A DNA stretch of 64,000 nucleotides from Paenibacillus silvae (GCF_014639235.1 NZ_BMFU01000002.1:824361-888360); one strand, 5' to 3'. Positions 17,381-26,638 are shown, counted from the stretch's first letter. Notes: generated from the letters alone by a model not told the origin. Made by a program: numbers and translations.

Positions 17381-17575
17381 CTAACGATCTCCAGAAACGC
17401 TATTTTCGTCATATCAGGCCATTTTCAATCCTAACGATTCCCAGGAACGTTATTTCACTGAAAACCAGCGTTTTGCAGGCTAAAATGCCTTTTTACGATG
17501 AAATAAGACTTCTGGAGATCGTTAGAATTTTTTTTCTCAACTAATGTCTGAAATAAGGTCTCTCGTGATCGTTAG
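17381..17575. repeat. Four-unit 50-bp-periodic dyad repeat (copy R1)
   Basis: Four 25-bp units with core CTAACGATCYCCAG and ending in TTATTT. Two are direct (starting 17381 and 17431) and two inverted (ending 17525 and 17575). The spacing is 50 bp on both sides and the dyad centre is at 17478. The same arrangement and exact 195-bp length recur at 52649-52843. It lies in a 670-base stretch without a gene. Confidence 0.9.
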
Positions 17576-17667
17576 CGCTTGAACTGCAACTTAACTTGGG
17601 ATTGGCCCAATTCGTTTTATATCACCGCTGAGCTCTTGAGTAAGTGTTTATCCTCATTCGTCGGCTA

Positions 17668-17905
17668 CTCTACTTATTCTCAGTCTGTAACATACGGCAT
17701 CCAACCACTGCGCTAACTCTCACTGAGCACCATACATCATTCTACTAACGGCACTTATTCTCATTTAGCACCATATGCAATTCGGCCAGCATTACTCTCC
17801 ATACTCAGCAACACCATCCGCCAACCTGCATGCTTCTCACTCAGCAACCTGCGACATCCAGCCGCTCTACTTATTCTCACTCAGCATCCTGCGGTATGGA
17901 GCGCC
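17668..17905 (+). repeat. Degenerate tandem repeat, about six units of 36-43 bp
   Basis: Diverged copies follow CTACTTATTCTCACTCAG-CACCATRCGGCATCCAGCC. They begin near 17668, 17711, 17748, 17789, 17827 and 17864. This fills the rest of the gene-free stretch before the threonine aldolase 3' end. No convincing gene is in it. Confidence 0.6.
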
Positions 17906-17951
17906 GTCAGTCCATCCGTCTACTGCACAGCCTTTAGCCAACGTCTGTACT

Positions 17952-19043
17952 CTACACAAGCACCTCTATTCGGTTAGCAGCTATTTCATCCTGGGTTTGT
18001 TTTTCATGCAGCAGCCTTATAATATCATTGGTCAAAGCATCTACGTTTTCTACGCGGGTAGCCCAGCTTGTGCAGAATCGAACGGCACTGCGGGAAGCGT
18101 CAACCTTTTCCCAGAACGTAAAGGTATACTGATTGCTGAGCTGCTCCAGCAGGGAATCCGGCAAAATCGGGAACTGCTGATTGGTCGGGGAGCTGTACAG
18201 AAACTGCACACCGTGCTGCTCAAGGGTATCATGGATTTTTACAGCCATATCTACGGCATGTTTCGAAATCTCCAGATACAATCCGTCTTCAAACAGCGTT
18301 TCAAACTGAATGCCAAGCAATCGGCCTTTAGCCAGCAAGCCGCCTTTTTGCTTGATGATATAGCGGAAGTCACGCTTGAGCGCATCGTTCAAAATGACAA
18401 CGGCCTCGCCCATCAGCGCGCCAATTTTGGTACCGCCAATATAAAATACGTCACACAGGCGGGCTACATCCGCCAGAGTCATATCACATTCTGTGGATGC
18501 CAGAGCATACCCCAATCGCGCTCCATCAATAAAAAACGGCAGACCACATGCCCGGCTCACCTCATATATAGCCTCAAGCTCAGCCTTGCTGTACATAGTA
18601 CCATTTTCCGTCGGTTGAGATATGTAGACCATGCCTGGCTGAACACTGTGCTCGGGTGATGATTCCTGCACATGTGCATCATAGACCGCCTTCACCTGTG
18701 CCGCCGTAATTTTGCCATCCGGACTCGGTACAGTCAGCACCTTGTGACCTGTGGCCTCAATCGCTCCCGTCTCATGAACCGCGATATGACCGGATACCGC
18801 TGCAATAACTCCTTGATGCGGACGAAGAATCGACGCAATCACCGTGGTGTTTGTCTGTGTACCCCCTACGAGAAAATGTACATCTGCCTCCTCATTGCCG
18901 CAAGCCTGCCGAATCAGCGTGCGAGCTCGCTCACAATGCGCATCTGTCCCGTATCCGCTGGTCTGTTCCATGTTTGTCTCCATCAATCGCTGCAAAATGC
19001 GCTCGTGTGCACCTTCGTTATAATCACATTCAAATCGTATCAT
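17952..19043 (-). CDS. Low-specificity L-threonine aldolase family (beta-eliminating lyase)
   Basis: 363-residue fold-type I PLP enzyme. Marks are YGTDAHCERA at residues 31-40, SGHIAVHETGAIEA, FIDGARLGYAL, and the PLP lysine K206 in YIGGTKIGALMGEA. The family splits L-threonine or L-allo-threonine into glycine and acetaldehyde. The ATG overlaps the stop of the MarR gene by four bases, with AGGAGAG inside that gene, so the aldolase is translationally coupled to the regulator. The effector probably relates to its metabolism, which is inference. Confidence 0.9.
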   Translation of the reverse strand: MIRFECDYNEGAHERILQRLMETNMEQTSGYGTDAHCERARTLIRQACGNEEADVHFLVGGTQTNTTVIASILRPHQGVIAAVSGHIAVHETGAIEATGHKVLTVPSPDGKITAAQVKAVYDAHVQESSPEHSVQPGMVYISQPTENGTMYSKAELEAIYEVSRACGLPFFIDGARLGYALASTECDMTLADVARLCDVFYIGGTKIGALMGEAVVILNDALKRDFRYIIKQKGGLLAKGRLLGIQFETLFEDGLYLEISKHAVDMAVKIHDTLEQHGVQFLYSSPTNQQFPILPDSLLEQLSNQYTFTFWEKVDASRSAVRFCTSWATRVENVDALTNDIIRLLHEKQTQDEIAANRIEVLV

Positions 19044-19501
19044 CGTACTGTCTCTCCTGCCTTCTTGTTCAGCTTCTCTTGGATGTTCATCATGGAGGCA
19101 TATACCTCTTGAATCTCTTCTTCATTCAGGTTTTGCATTAATTTGACAATCTGCTGATCAGAACGGGCATTAAGTTCAGCGTACAGCTCTTGCCCCTTGT
19201 CCGTCAGACGAATCAGACTAACCCTGCTGTCTTCCGCAGAATCCACCTTGAGCAGCAGTCCTTCCTTCGTTAATTTATTTACAATGCGGCTCATGTAGCT
19301 GCGATCAATGGTGAGTGTGTCAACGAGGTTATTAGCAATGCTTTCCCCGCGAATGCCAATCTCGATAATGACCCGTGCCTCAGCAAAAGAATACCCTGTC
19401 CCGAGAATGTGCTTATCCAGCACCCCGAGAATATTCGTATAGAAACGGTTGAAACGCCGCATATCAGCTAAAACTTCCGGTGGAATATGCTCAGAGTTCA
19501 T
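19040..19501 (-). CDS. MarR-family transcriptional regulator
   Basis: 153 residues with a winged helix: ARVIIEIGIRGESIANNLVDTL, then TIDRSYMSRIVNKLTKEGLL as recognition helix and RLTDKGQELYAELNARSDQQ as wing and dimer helix. RBS AAAGGGGG before the ATG at 19501. Two 20-bp direct repeats just upstream (19519-19571) overlap the promoter and are the likely operator, so the gene should repress itself and the downstream aldolase. Confidence 0.92.
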   Translation of the reverse strand: MNSEHIPPEVLADMRRFNRFYTNILGVLDKHILGTGYSFAEARVIIEIGIRGESIANNLVDTLTIDRSYMSRIVNKLTKEGLLLKVDSAEDSRVSLIRLTDKGQELYAELNARSDQQIVKLMQNLNEEEIQEVYASMMNIQEKLNKKAGETVR

Positions 19502-19518
19502 ATCGGAGCCCCCTTTTA

Positions 19519-19571
19519 GTGGACATTGTCAACATTATACTAATCAGGTTTGTGGACATTGTCAACATTAT
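19519..19571 (-). promoter_or_regulatory. MarR operator: two 20-bp direct repeats over promoter
   Basis: GTGGACATTGTCAACATTAT occurs identically at 19519-19538 and 19552-19571, 33 bp apart (three helical turns). Each contains the palindrome GACATTGTC. On the minus strand a TATAAT box (19534-19539) overlaps the start-proximal repeat and a TTGACA lies in the distal one, so bound repressor would cover the promoter. Confidence 0.8.
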
Positions 19572-19600
19572 TGTTATGTATCATTTGCCGATAAAATAGC

Positions 19601-19630
19601 AAAAAAAGCCGCACCATGTGTGGTGCGACT
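19601..19630 (-). terminator. Intrinsic terminator of ABC exporter gene
   Basis: CGCACCA and TGGTGCG form a 7-bp stem, followed on the minus strand by TTTTTTT. It lies about 55 bases past the exporter stop. Confidence 0.8.
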
Positions 19631-19686
19631 AAAGGATTAAACCAACGATAACATTAGGCAATGGGGAAAATGCACCCCCCTGCACC

Positions 19687-21405
19687 TTAGGAGTGAGTAT
19701 GCTGCACTTGATGCAAACGACTATATATTCCGCCAGCAGCCACCAGCTCCTCATGATTGCCTTGTTCAGCGATGCCGTCGGTATTAACTACGATGATGCG
19801 ATCGGCATTTTTGATTGTGCTCAGCCGGTGAGCAATCACAAGTGTTGTTCTGCCAACAGACAATTCAGCGAGCGATTGCTGAATGAGCGCTTCCGTTTCC
19901 GTATCAAGGGCAGAGGTTGCTTCATCCAGAATGAGAATCGGCGGATTTTTGAGGAACATACGGGCAATGGACAAACGCTGCTTTTGACCACCCGATAACT
20001 TCACACCCCGTTCCCCGATAATGGTATCCATGCCATCAGGCAAGCTCAGAATCAATTCCTCGAGTGAAGCGCGGCGAGCCGCATCCCAGATCTGATCCTC
20101 TGTCGCTGTCAGGTCACCGTATGCGATATTTTCTTTAATCGTACCCGAGAACAAAAATACATCCTGCTGCACGATGCCGATCTGTTTACGCAACGAATGC
20201 AGCTTGATATCACGAATATCAACACCGTCTACGGTGATCCTGCCTTCATCTACCTCATAGAAGCGCGGCAGCAAGCTGCAGATCGTTGTTTTGCCTGCAC
20301 CGGAGGGCCCGACAAAAGCAACCGTTTCCCCCGGACGAACGGACAAGCTGATCTGATTCAGGATGCGACGGCTCGATTCATAGCCAAATGACACATTCTC
20401 GAAGCGGATATCACCCTTCACATCATGTAATTCCACCGCATCTTTACGATCCGAGATTTCAGGCTCCGTATCAATGATTTCCAGATACCGCTTGAAACCT
20501 GCGATGCCCTTGGGGTAGCTCTCAATAACCGCATTAATCTTCTCGATGGGCCGGAAGAAAATATTGGATAAAAGCAAAAATGCCATGAAATCCCCCATGT
20601 TAATTTTACCGTCAATGTAAAACCAGGCCCCGGCAATCATCACAAACACGGTGACAAGACGCATCATCATATAACTGACCGAGATGCTTTTGGCCATCGT
20701 CTTGTATGCGAGCAGCTTGGTCAGACGGAAATTGGCGTTGTCTACCGCAAACAGCTTCTTCTCATGCTCTTCATTGGCAAAAGACTGAACGACACGCATA
20801 CCACCTACGTTGTCTTCAATGCGTGCATTGAAGTTACCGACGTCACCGAAAAGTCTGCGGTACGTTTTGGTCATTCGACCACCGAATACGATGATCACCC
20901 AGGCCATAACTGGAATAATAATAAACGTCAGCAAAGCCAGCTCCAGATTTATATTCGCCATCAGCCAGAATGATCCAATCAGTGTCATCACAGCGATGAA
21001 TACATCCTCCGGGCCATGGTGCGCGACTTCACCGATGTCGTTAAGATCATTGGTAATATGACCAATCAGATGACCTGTTTTGCGATTATCGAAAAACCGG
21101 AACGACAGCTTCTGGAGGTGCGCAAACATTTTCTCCCGCATGTTCGTTTCGATATTAATGCCCAGCATATGCCCCCAGTAAGTAACAACATAATTTAATA
21201 CCGAATTCAGCGCATATATACTTAGCAACACAACACATGCAAGCAAAATAAGCGGCCAATCCTGCCCAGGCAGCAGCTCGTTAATAAATTTACTGACAGC
21301 AAGCGGAAATGCAAGCTCCAGCAAACCAGCAAAAACGGCACAGCCAAAATCAATTAAAAACAGCTTTTTATACGGTCGATAATACGAAAAAAAACGACGA
21401 ATCAT
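19687..21405 (-). CDS. ABC transporter, fused permease-ATPase (MsbA/BmrA-like half exporter)
   Basis: 572 residues. The N-terminal six-helix exporter domain covers residues 1-320, with the coupling region FGGRMTKTYRRLFGDVG. The ATPase follows with Walker A FVGPSGAGKTT, Q-loop QQDVFLF, signature KLSGGQKQRLSIA, Walker B ILILDEATSALD and switch AHRLST. It exports lipids, drugs or peptides as a homodimer; the cargo is unknown. The start at 21405 has only a weak, close ribosome site (ACAGGA), so expression may be low or the start slightly different. Single gene. Confidence 0.93.
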   Translation of the reverse strand: MIRRFFSYYRPYKKLFLIDFGCAVFAGLLELAFPLAVSKFINELLPGQDWPLILLACVVLLSIYALNSVLNYVVTYWGHMLGINIETNMREKMFAHLQKLSFRFFDNRKTGHLIGHITNDLNDIGEVAHHGPEDVFIAVMTLIGSFWLMANINLELALLTFIIIPVMAWVIIVFGGRMTKTYRRLFGDVGNFNARIEDNVGGMRVVQSFANEEHEKKLFAVDNANFRLTKLLAYKTMAKSISVSYMMMRLVTVFVMIAGAWFYIDGKINMGDFMAFLLLSNIFFRPIEKINAVIESYPKGIAGFKRYLEIIDTEPEISDRKDAVELHDVKGDIRFENVSFGYESSRRILNQISLSVRPGETVAFVGPSGAGKTTICSLLPRFYEVDEGRITVDGVDIRDIKLHSLRKQIGIVQQDVFLFSGTIKENIAYGDLTATEDQIWDAARRASLEELILSLPDGMDTIIGERGVKLSGGQKQRLSIARMFLKNPPILILDEATSALDTETEALIQQSLAELSVGRTTLVIAHRLSTIKNADRIIVVNTDGIAEQGNHEELVAAGGIYSRLHQVQHTHS

Positions 21406-21508
21406 TCCTGTTCACGCTCACTCTCCACATTCATATTCGTTTGTACAGTGTATACCATTCTAAACAGTCTTCCAAAACATGTAAACCCATTCTTATTAAT
21501 CTACAACC

Positions 21509-21548
21509 AAAAAGCCTTCTCCACAACACAAGATAGAGAAGACTTTTT
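21509..21548 (-). terminator. Intrinsic terminator of serine hydrolase gene
   Basis: AAAAGCCTTCTC and GAGAAGACTTTT form a 12-bp stem with one mismatch and a 14-base loop, flanked by A/T runs. Confidence 0.7.
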
Positions 21549-21625
21549 GTATGATTATTCAATCGAACAGTACAAAGCAAAATAGACAGCCGCACAATAC
21601 TACCTGGCGTTATCATGTTCACATT

Positions 21626-23770
21626 TTATTTTTTCAATGAAACCTCAAACACTGAAGCAGGCTCGCCTGCAAATACGATACGCCCGTTTTCAGGTAAGAC
21701 AACCTCATTCTTTCCACTGATTACAGTGTGATGAATACAAACCCCTCTCTGATCATACACAGCAAAGGAACCACTTTCAGGCATCTTCACTGTCATTACC
21801 TTACCGCTAACCGCAGCCGGTACCGAGAACCATCTCGCATAACCATCCGACTGAATCGATACTCTGGATTGCTTGCCGCTATATAGTGATTGTACTATTC
21901 CTTCACTGGCATATAAGGGACCTGCTACCGTAATATACTCGATTCCGTTTTGACTAAAAAACTGGATATCCGTTGTATCCCGACCAGCCAGGCCGGGAAT
22001 CTGGACTTGGTTCACTGCCCGATTCGCTCCAATGATTTTACTGCTGCCAACATACCCGGGAACTTCCTTGTCGAACTGCATAGGAATAATTGTTGAAGCA
22101 TGCAGATAAGCCATCGAAGTATATTTTTCATTAAGCAAATAGTACGTATTTCCCTCGCGCTGATTCCATGCCGCCTGAATCTCGCTCGACAATTCATTGC
22201 TTTCGAGTTTTTGCGCCGTATATTCCGAGAAAGCGAGCTGGCCTAACCCGGGTATGGACATATAGGACCGGGACCACAAGTAGATTTGACCGTTGGACTC
22301 TTCGACAAACTTTAATTTTTGTGTTCCTTCCTTGTTTACAAATGTCCCATCGGACGTGTAGATATATTGATCCGAAGTACTATTCGAAGCAGAAGAGATC
22401 AACAGCTGTCCAGACGGGTCAACCTTAATCTTCTTCACCGGTTTATTGCCGCCATAATTTCCTGTGTACTTTAGCAACTCTTCAGGCATATCAGCCTTTA
22501 CAGGTAAGCCAAACGTTTTTGGCGGCTTGCGTTCTTGAATAATGTCCTTGGCCTCCAGTGCGCTGAGCAACAGTTCGCTTGCTATCGTTTGATCCAATGC
22601 GCTTGAGCCTCCTGAGGAAGTAACGGCTGCTGCCAGATTGTGCTCTGGAAGTACGACCAGGGAGGAATGGTATGATACCGTATCTCCACCTTTTGTAACC
22701 GCCTTGATGCCGTATTCACTGAATGGATACAAGTCCACGCTATCCCATCCTAATCCGTAAGAGATAGACGCATCGCTGTCCTCTGGCCACATGCCCTTTT
22801 TATATTCTTTTTGTTCCATGGCCTGCACCGATTTGCTGGATAAAATGTCTTTGACTTCTCCAGTGAAGATTTGTGAGAATTTCACCAGATCTTGAGCCGT
22901 GGAATAGATGCCGCCTGATGCAATGATATTATAATTCTCATGTGGAAGCTGGCCTTCATATAACGGCGAATAGATTCCTGCCATATCTGCCGGGTTAACC
23001 ACATCTTGTGGTGTTTTCGTATGCTCCATGTTCAGCGGCTCTGTAAAGTGCTTGTGTATAAATGCCGTAAAATTCATGCCACTAACTCGCTCCACCAAAA
23101 TTTCAGCTAATGTAAACCCGTCGTTCGTATAAACGGAATACGCACCAGGCTCTGCCTTCAAATTCTGTGTGGTCAATTGTTCTAAAAAGGTATCATGTGC
23201 AAAGGTATCATTGTCTCCATACAGCGATGCATTGTGGCTCGAAGTGCCCAGAAGACCAGCCGAATGGTTCAAAAGCATGCGTGGTGTGATTTGCTTATAT
23301 CGATCATCTTTCATCTTGAATTCCGGAATATAGGTTGTTACTGGAAGATCAAGATTCACCTTGCCTTCATCCACCAACTTCATCACCGAAGCTGTAAGAA
23401 ACATTTTACTGGTTGACCCTATGCCATAGATCGTATCGGATGTAAGGGGAACTTGCCCTTGCAGATCATTCTTGCCCGTCTGTCCGGAGACAACAATCTC
23501 CCCATGATCCATCAGTGCATACTGCACACTTGTGATGCCGTACGTCTCGGTAAGAGTCTTGGCCTTCTCTATCACCGTTTGCTTCGTTTTTTGATACGTT
23601 AGATCATCACTACTATTTGTATTAGAAGATTCAGCCATAACAGTCCATGGTGTTAATAGGGTTAATACCAGACTGAACGCGGCGATTGAAGTTCGTCTCT
23701 TGATGACTCGCTTGATCATGCTTTTATGCATGCTCTTTTGGTCTTGAATGGTTTTATCCTGTTTGTTCAT
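21626..23770 (-). CDS. Secreted serine hydrolase, beta-lactamase/DD-peptidase (class C fold) family
   Basis: 714 residues. A long basic N-region and hydrophobic core ending in TVMAESS form a Sec signal peptide. The catalytic SxxK is S119-T-S-K122 (YGIGSTSKMF) and the YxN motif is Y214-T-N216. The peptidase domain covers about residues 65-400. The remaining 300 residues form an extended C-terminal region of beta-strand character, found in FmtA-like or lipase-like relatives. Acts outside the membrane on cell wall peptides, beta-lactams or esters. RBS GAGGAGGAG. It lies 216 bases downstream of a two-component system, which may control it, though a terminator intervenes. Confidence 0.88.
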   Translation of the reverse strand: MNKQDKTIQDQKSMHKSMIKRVIKRRTSIAAFSLVLTLLTPWTVMAESSNTNSSDDLTYQKTKQTVIEKAKTLTETYGITSVQYALMDHGEIVVSGQTGKNDLQGQVPLTSDTIYGIGSTSKMFLTASVMKLVDEGKVNLDLPVTTYIPEFKMKDDRYKQITPRMLLNHSAGLLGTSSHNASLYGDNDTFAHDTFLEQLTTQNLKAEPGAYSVYTNDGFTLAEILVERVSGMNFTAFIHKHFTEPLNMEHTKTPQDVVNPADMAGIYSPLYEGQLPHENYNIIASGGIYSTAQDLVKFSQIFTGEVKDILSSKSVQAMEQKEYKKGMWPEDSDASISYGLGWDSVDLYPFSEYGIKAVTKGGDTVSYHSSLVVLPEHNLAAAVTSSGGSSALDQTIASELLLSALEAKDIIQERKPPKTFGLPVKADMPEELLKYTGNYGGNKPVKKIKVDPSGQLLISSASNSTSDQYIYTSDGTFVNKEGTQKLKFVEESNGQIYLWSRSYMSIPGLGQLAFSEYTAQKLESNELSSEIQAAWNQREGNTYYLLNEKYTSMAYLHASTIIPMQFDKEVPGYVGSSKIIGANRAVNQVQIPGLAGRDTTDIQFFSQNGIEYITVAGPLYASEGIVQSLYSGKQSRVSIQSDGYARWFSVPAAVSGKVMTVKMPESGSFAVYDQRGVCIHHTVISGKNEVVLPENGRIVFAGEPASVFEVSLKK

Positions 23771-23883
23771 TCACATCTCCTCCTCTTCAAGTGACCTTCC
23801 TCTAGCTCATAGAGCTCAAAGCAAGTTTAACCCATACACATGTACTGCTTATGACGTCTATATGAACAGAACATGAACAGGAC

Positions 23884-23941
23884 CAAAAAATGAAAAATGC
23901 TGTGTTCATATACAAGCGAGCTTGTACATAAATACAGCATT
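23884..23941 (-). terminator. Terminator of the response regulator-kinase operon
   Basis: On the minus strand AATGCTGT pairs with ACAGCATT, and an inner stem GTACAAGC / GCTTGTAT closes a short loop. The stem is followed by TTTCATTTTTTT. Confidence 0.75.
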
Positions 23942-23986
23942 GATGAGAGTCATTACAAGTTAGAAATAGACATTCCTTGAGTTGAA

Positions 23987-25357
23987 TTATTCTGCCGTTG
24001 GCGGATGGATGGGCAAAGTGATGATAAACGTCGTCCCTTGATGGGGCTTGCTTTCCACCCGGACGCCCCCTTGATGTAACGAAACAATCTGTTTCACGAT
24101 CGCCAGTCCCATACCGCTGCCGTCATATTTCCGACTGTGGGAACGATCCGCCTTGAAGAATCGCTCGAAGATACGCTTCTGGTCCTCCAGCGGAATGCCG
24201 ATACCCTGATCTGATATGTGCACCGTTACATAACGGAGTTCTCGTTCCATTCTGACATGTATTGTCCCCTGGTTATTCGAAAACTTGATCGCATTGCCGA
24301 GAATATTTGTCCAAACCTGATTCAACTGATCATGATCCGCAAGAACTTGAACCTTCTGCAAATCCAGCTCAAAATGAATATCTCGAGCTGACCACTGAGG
24401 CTGTAATGCAACGATCACCCGCCTGATCTGTTCATCCAGGTCACGCGTCGCGAGTTGTAACTGATGAGACTGTGATTCAAGCATAGTAAGCTTGAGCAAG
24501 CTATCACTCATTTTAGACAACCGTTGGGCTTCTGAAATAATAATGTCCAGATACCGTCCTCGATCTTGCTCCGGTAAATCTACATTTTTCAGGGCTTGAG
24601 CATATCCTGAAATGGAAGTGAGCGGAGATTGTACCTCATGTGAGACGTTCGCGACAAACTCTCTTCTCATCTGCTCCAGTTGCTGCAAATCCTGCATCAT
24701 CTCTTCAAAGCTGCGCGCGAGCGTGCCTAATTCAGTTGTTTGCTTGATATTCAGCTTCACATTGAAGTCACCCGCTGCAATACGTTTCGTTGCCCGGGTC
24801 AACGTTTTGATCGGCCTTACCAGAAATACAGAAGCAATCAGGATGATCAGACTTCCGGCAGCTAAAGATGAGAGAGCAAAGATTGTCCCCCATTGGATTA
24901 CTGTAGCAGCAGCGGGCGGCGACAGGGTTTCCAGAAACATGGCCCGGGTCCCGCTCGCAGTCTGAATCGGCAATCCCAGCAGCACCGTACCCAGACCATT
25001 GGGTGTCAACTCCAAAACCTTTCCTTCCATCACCTGTTGTATCTGCTCCCCCGTCACTGGAAGCGGTTGGTGATCTCGATGCTTCCCAAACGTGAGGAGC
25101 TGACCGGAAGGCTCAAACATGCGAATATAGTACAAATCAAGCTGCTTCATCTTGTTGATGAATGTATCCGCCTCCGATAGAGGCAGGGTTTGGTATATCT
25201 GTATTACATCCTGACCAAAGTTACGTATGTTGATATGGGCATTATCGTTAAGCTGCTCTTCAAAAATCCAGGTTGATAAGAAAAAAGCAATGAACGTTCC
25301 TGCTATTACAGAAACCAGAAAAGTCACGACAACCCGAATATATAAAGACTTAATCAT
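23987..25357 (-). CDS. Sensor histidine kinase, membrane-bound
   Basis: 456 residues. Two membrane helices (about 8-30 and 155-180) bracket a 125-residue extracellular sensor. A HAMP domain (RPIKTLTRATKRIAAGDFNV) leads to HisKA with the phospho-accepting H240 in NVSHEVQSPLTSISG. The ATPase boxes follow: N box LGNAIKFSN, G1 SDQGIGIP, F FERFFKADR, G2 GSGMGLAIVK. It overlaps the response regulator gene by eight bases. The signal may be a cell-wall stress, given the neighbouring beta-lactamase-like hydrolase; this is inference. Confidence 0.93.
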   Translation of the reverse strand: MIKSLYIRVVVTFLVSVIAGTFIAFFLSTWIFEEQLNDNAHINIRNFGQDVIQIYQTLPLSEADTFINKMKQLDLYYIRMFEPSGQLLTFGKHRDHQPLPVTGEQIQQVMEGKVLELTPNGLGTVLLGLPIQTASGTRAMFLETLSPPAAATVIQWGTIFALSSLAAGSLIILIASVFLVRPIKTLTRATKRIAAGDFNVKLNIKQTTELGTLARSFEEMMQDLQQLEQMRREFVANVSHEVQSPLTSISGYAQALKNVDLPEQDRGRYLDIIISEAQRLSKMSDSLLKLTMLESQSHQLQLATRDLDEQIRRVIVALQPQWSARDIHFELDLQKVQVLADHDQLNQVWTNILGNAIKFSNNQGTIHVRMERELRYVTVHISDQGIGIPLEDQKRIFERFFKADRSHSRKYDGSGMGLAIVKQIVSLHQGGVRVESKPHQGTTFIITLPIHPPTAE

Positions 25358-26027
25358 GAGTAGCCTCTAAGCGATACCCCAGACCCCGAACCGTTTCAAT
25401 CTGAAAATCAGAGATCGCTGCAAATCGTTCACGCAACCGTTTGATATGTACATCCACCGTTCGATCATCACCACTATAATCCAGCCCCCAGATTTGATCT
25501 ATTAATTGCTCTCGCGTATAGACTTGTCCCGGTGTGCCTGCCAGTTTGTACAGCAGTTCAAATTCCTTGAGCGGCAGGGTTAAAGACTCTTCACCAACGA
25601 TGACCTTATAGCTCTGCCGGTCCAGCGTAACGTTCCCGAACTGAATCAGGTGGGTGGAGCCAATTTTGTAACGCTTCAGCAGCGCCTTGACACGTGCCGT
25701 TAGCTCTAAAGGATCAAACGGTTTCGTTAAATAATCATCCGAGCCCAGTTCGAAGCCTTTTACCTTCTCCCAGGTCTCACCTCTTGCCGTCAACATGAGC
25801 AATGGTAGGTCAGCGTTCAGTCGTCTCAATTCCTTACACAATGCCCACCCGTCCATCACCGGCATCATAATATCCAGCACAACCAGGTCAACGGGAGCTT
25901 GCCGATAGAGATCAAGTGCCTGTTTGCCGTCCACAGCCTCTACTGTGGTGAATCCATCATTTCTAAGAAACAAACAGACAAGCTCTCGAATATTCGCATC
26001 ATCGTCTGCAACTAATATGGTAGCCAT
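25350..26027 (-). CDS. Response regulator, OmpR/PhoB family
   Basis: 225 residues. Receiver domain with the acidic pocket VADDD (residues 6-10), phosphorylated D52 in VVLDIMMPVMDG, and K in LTKPFDPLEL. The C-terminal winged helix shows LPLKEFELLYKLAG, EQLIDQIWGLDYSGDDRTVD and VRGLGYRLE. ATG with AAGGAG. First gene of the two-component operon; kinase directly downstream. Confidence 0.95.
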   Translation of the reverse strand: MATILVADDDANIRELVCLFLRNDGFTTVEAVDGKQALDLYRQAPVDLVVLDIMMPVMDGWALCKELRRLNADLPLLMLTARGETWEKVKGFELGSDDYLTKPFDPLELTARVKALLKRYKIGSTHLIQFGNVTLDRQSYKVIVGEESLTLPLKEFELLYKLAGTPGQVYTREQLIDQIWGLDYSGDDRTVDVHIKRLRERFAAISDFQIETVRGLGYRLEATHD

Positions 26028-26062
26028 ATGCTTTTTTCTCCTTTGACTTGTGTTGTACGTAT

Positions 26063-26605
26063 TTATTCTGCATCCACCAGCGATACCGTTAGCATTGTAT
26101 GTTTTTTCATAACGCCTTGAATAGACACATCATGTAAGCCTGTTTCCTGAAAGCCTGCTTTCTGAAGAACCCGGATAGAACCTGCATTGTCGGGCACAGC
26201 ACCACCCACAATCTGCCTGATATCCGTTTCTTCTTTGGCGAACTGTATCAGACGCTTCAACGCTTCGCTCATATACCCTTGACCATTGTGCAGCCGATCT
26301 GTTGCATATCCGACCACCCAGGTTGCTGCGCCATTCAGTTCAATAAGAAACAGTGAGATTTCACCCACCAGTTCATCCGTATGATTTAGAAAAATACCGA
26401 AAGAATACCGTTTTCCAGCTTTTCTTCTTTCCAACCAATCCTGAATCAGCTCGGTCTGTGCCTCCAAACTATAAAATGCCTCATCTCGTTTATTGGCTGT
26501 AATGCTTTCGATCTGTTCTCGATTGCGAAGCTGAAAATGCTGGAGCAGTAAAGCATCTTCTGCCGTCCAAGCTCTTAAATAGATTCGTTCAGACTCGTAT
26601 TTCAT
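26063..26605 (-). CDS. GNAT acetyltransferase, RimJ/RimL type
   Basis: 180 residues. IYLRAWTAEDALLL begins the fold, followed by acetyl-CoA-site elements VVGYATDRLHNGQGYMSEAL (residues 91-110) and GAVPDNAGSIRVLQKAGFQE near 138. Such enzymes acetylate protein N-termini or small amines. RBS GCAGGAGG. Part of a same-strand run between the oxidase and the two-component genes. Substrate unknown. Confidence 0.88.
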   Translation of the reverse strand: MKYESERIYLRAWTAEDALLLQHFQLRNREQIESITANKRDEAFYSLEAQTELIQDWLERRKAGKRYSFGIFLNHTDELVGEISLFLIELNGAATWVVGYATDRLHNGQGYMSEALKRLIQFAKEETDIRQIVGGAVPDNAGSIRVLQKAGFQETGLHDVSIQGVMKKHTMLTVSLVDAE

Positions 26606-26638
26606 CCTTAATCCTCCTGCCTCCAGCGTAAAAACTGC

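Noticed and set aside
17381..17575. Repeats with regular spacing considered as a CRISPR array
   Set aside because: Units are in two orientations, only four in number, with the same layout at a second site and no cas genes; not CRISPR.
17775..18659. 294-residue plus-strand frame
   Set aside because: It lies antisense to the clear threonine aldolase gene and begins in the degenerate repeat array; no ribosome site and no family pattern.
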